This document shows, in pieces, positions 61,445 to 64,000 of a DNA stretch of 64,000 bases. Position 1 is the stretch's first letter, and the number at the start of each line of letters is the position of its first letter. The DNA is from Eriocheir sinensis. Its lineage: Eukaryota > Arthropoda > Malacostraca > Decapoda > Varunidae. Both the position numbers and the translations under genes were made by a program. The stretch is from the NCBI RefSeq assembly GCF_024679095.1, contig NC_066522.1, positions 7,863,614 to 7,927,613 on the forward strand. Direction: 5' to 3'. The notes beneath the pieces are model-generated. The model saw nothing but the letters and a program-made list of their open reading frames with translations. It ran no database searches and was not told where the DNA came from.

Positions 61445-63350
61445 ACATCATCGCCACTGTCATCTCCCGTCACTGGTCAATTACAGGACAAAAGCTTTTC
61501 CCAATGTTTAGCACTTCTCTCTGCCTGATTTAATAGTCAATTTTCTGAGTAGCTGCAATAAACTTCCCCCCTCTATTAGTCTGCTCCTCGCTGATTGGAT
61601 AGCGGCTTGAGGCAAATCGTCTTCCGCTCATCTGAAGACACTGGTCACTCTACTCAGCAATTTATATTTTTTCTATTCTCTGTGACTTAGATAGAAAAAA
61701 AATAGCAGCTTAGTTTTTTTTCCCTTCTATCATCCTTTCTTCCCATACCAAGCATTATTAGTATCCTTCACAGTTTTTTTTATTCTTTATTTATTTCTTT
61801 TCATCATCCTTATTTCCATTTTTTTATTTTCTCCTCCTTCACTCGTACATCATCGTCCTTCTTCTCACTCTCGTTCTTTTCCTTTCTCTTCTTCCCTTCT
61901 CATGTATTTCTCCTTGTCATTATTTATCTGTTTTCTCCGCCCTTCTACTCTCCTTCCTTTAATTAGTCTCTTTCACCATTTCTCTCTTTTCTATATCTAA
62001 GCTCCCTCCCAACTCTTCCTTCCTCCGTCACCTCTCCTCGTCCACAACGGCTGTATTCTCGGGGACGTGGGGACAGGAGAACCCCCTTCCTCTCTTCCCC
62101 TGTGGTAAAACTAATCATACATGTCCTCTTCGTCCTCTTCATGCTCCTCATCCACGTCCATGCCCACTGGTAATCTCTCATCATCCATATACTAATGCAA
62201 ATGTGCCAAATCCCAAAACTGCGAGATACGTGTTTGGGTCAGCCTCACTGCTACCCTGACACAAGGGACAACAAAATTACGCTCACTGTAAATATGATCA
62301 TATACAGTGCTTGAAAATTCTTCTAAACATGTGCAGAAGTGTTAAACCATGCGTTTCTCTTTCTGTTCCTCTTTGTGCACTCCATTTCTTTGCTTTTTCT
62401 TTAGATTATGAGGCGCCAAGTTTCTGGACTGTATATTGGGAGTGGCGGAATACACTTATTGTACAGTTTCTTTCCAGGGAGAATAATAGTTTGACATTTA
62501 TGATAATACAATGTTTACTGAAAGAACACCGTCCTACTCGTATTTTCCAGATATTCTTTCGTTTAGCAGGATTGCATAAATTTTGGGGGGTAAAAAGGAG
62601 TATGCCTGTGCTGTCAATACTGTTTTGTTCTCAGCCAGTATTTGCTGTCGTATACCAACGGGTCATTAAACTTTTCTTTTGTTGTTTTAATAATTATCTT
62701 CAGACTTACTTTCGGACTTTATGTAGTTCCTAAAAGAAACTTCGGCGGAATGTCACTTACTAAGACAAGATCATCTGCGAATTTAGGGTAGCAAACGTAC
62801 TCACCGGTCGTCTATCCTGGCAATATTTATTACTCTTTAATTTTCGTCAAGAACAGAAACTGAAACGATCGGAACATATGCATCATAAAGCCTCGGAAGC
62901 CAAATTTAAGCCAACTCTGCATCACCATGAAAGGCTGGCGAGAAAAAGACGGAACCAATTTTTTCTTATATTAGCTTCGTTTTGCAAGATATATAAAAAG
63001 GTGAGCGATGTTCTCTATTGTTATGTTTTTATAAGTTCTCAACCCATGTGATTTGAATAAAATATTATGGAACTAAGCCTCAAAGTTTTGTAGAAAACAA
63101 AGGAAATGTGTTGTGTCTTTCCGTGTGCTCCCGGCAGAGGACGAGACAGGCGCCGAGCCGCCATCTGCCTTCAAGCAGTTTTGAGTCTCGCATTCAGCAT
63201 TAATTCTGAACTTTTCTCTCGGCAGATAAAAGAACGTTTATTATGGAACATGTTTAAGACTTAACGAATAAGGCACACAACATTACTACACTTTTCTCAA
63301 GATAATTACCCAGTGATTCGCGCTGCGGCTGGTGCAGCAGCAAGGCGCAC
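61445..63350. other. Unique AT-rich sequence, no supported gene
   Basis: A 140-codon plus frame (62311-62733) has no recognisable domain. No exon set, tRNA or repeat is evident. Confidence 0.5.
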
Positions 63351-63358
63351 CACCATGA

Positions 63359-63361
<3 letters not shown>

Positions 63362-63397
<36 letters not shown>
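63362..63397. repeat. (CA)n microsatellite
   Basis: About 18 CA units directly before the SINE at 63406. Confidence 0.95.
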
Positions 63398-63399
<2 letters not shown>

Positions 63400-63405
63400 A
63401 CACAC

Positions 63406-63725
63406 AGGCGGTGGCTGAGTGGTTAGCGTGCGGGCCCTGCATTCACAGCGTGCTGGACGACTCCGGTTCGAATCCCCACGCTACCACCTGGGATTTTTCA
63501 GTCACCGCCGAGTGGCCTAAGACTACCCACGTGCTGTCTTGAAGACCACCCATCAACCCGGACTCTAAAAGAAACCGTCCAAGTGAATCAAAAATGAGTT
63601 CCGGGGGCAGCATGAGCCAAGAATAAATGGCACCACTATAAAAATTGCATGCGCAATGACGGGCTTGGGCCGACCACTAGGCCCCTGAAGAAAGCCTACC
63701 GGCGCTATAAGCGAACACGTAAAAA
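63406..63725 (+). mobile_element. tRNA-derived SINE, family B, copy 2
   Basis: Plus-strand head caggcggtggctgagtggtt (A box), B box ccggttcgaatcccca, then caccgccgagtggcctaaga, ctacccacgtgctgtctt, catcaacccggactctaaaa and gcatgagccaagaataaatgg. It ends near (CA)n at 63731. The more complete of the two family B copies, with extra 3' sequence (gacgggcttgggccgaccac). Confidence 0.88.
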
Positions 63726-63728
63726 ATT

Positions 63729-63730
<2 letters not shown>

Positions 63731-63800
<70 letters not shown>
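63731..63800. repeat. (CA)n microsatellite
   Basis: About 34 CA units at the 3' end of the SINE. Confidence 0.95.
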
Positions 63801-63801
<1 letters not shown>

Positions 63802-64000
63802 TGAAAATAGCGACGTATACACGGCGAACGGACCCGTATACCCCAATAAGTCACAAGCAGACCAAGCAAGCGGACCCCTACATAGCTAGGCAGGTCCAAG
63901 TACCGCATAACGATACTCCATGGTACCGGCACCAAACTTCTCAGAGCCGGTGCCGTTGAGTGAGTAAGCGTCGACGTGTCGAGAGAGCTGGACTCCGTGG

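Noticed and set aside
62311..62733. 140-codon plus-strand frame
   Set aside because: No recognisable domain, AT-rich, odd composition (many Phe, Ile, Cys). Consistent with a chance frame.

Overview
The window reads as animal nuclear DNA, most likely from a malacostracan (probably decapod) crustacean. It has spliceosomal exons with GTRAGN donors, CR1/L2-type LINEs, tRNA-derived SINEs, and a very heavy load of (GT)n, (GA)n and longer tandem repeats. No RNA gene, CRISPR array or prokaryotic operon is visible. The species call is inference from repeat style and protein similarity.

The main gene is a classical (arthropod DE-cadherin/shotgun-like) cadherin on the minus strand. Thirteen exons lie between 38978 (most upstream) and 749 (most downstream). 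They encode about 1,236 residues of ectodomain: the end of one extracellular cadherin (EC) repeat, five more EC repeats, and most of the membrane-proximal non-chordate cadherin domain (NCD). The signal peptide and N-terminal EC repeats would lie above 38978, and the laminin-G/EGF, transmembrane and catenin-binding parts below 749. All splice phases agree except at the exon 5 to exon 6 junction (29.7 to 12.6 kb), where about 15 residues of one EC repeat are not accounted for. Exon 4 is exceptional: an open, low-complexity insertion of about 385 codons with two RRKR (furin-type) motifs splits one EC repeat.

The introns hold nearly everything else. From low to high coordinate: a 5'-truncated, frameshifted CR1-like LINE inserted inside a (GA)n array (4.0-7.06 kb); pyrimidine tracts and a SINE (7.4-10.1 kb); an intronic minisatellite that has copied the exon 6 splice-acceptor boundary at least six times (12.6-13.9 kb), itself interrupted by a SINE with target-site duplications; a 41-bp minisatellite (14.1-14.75 kb); and a plus-strand tandem pair of unrecognised multi-span membrane-protein genes (17.5-19.47 kb), antisense within the cadherin intron. 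These are followed by two large abutting minisatellites: a 25/30/60-bp array (19.8-22.8 kb) and a 24+31-bp CpG-rich array (22.8-28.4 kb). An orphan first exon with a perfect Kozak start and a P450-like N-terminus sits at 36.1-36.3 kb on the minus strand.

Above 39 kb I see no confident gene. This stretch holds tandem arrays (127, 154, ~125, 84, 132, 63 and 97 bp units), homopurine and trinucleotide tracts, SINE copies, a CR1 reverse-transcriptase fragment, and a dispersed ~190-bp repeat family with four copies in the window. Reading frames inside simple repeats (poly-Ser, Leu, His-Thr, Cys-Val, Arg-Glu) are open only because of periodicity and are not annotated as genes.
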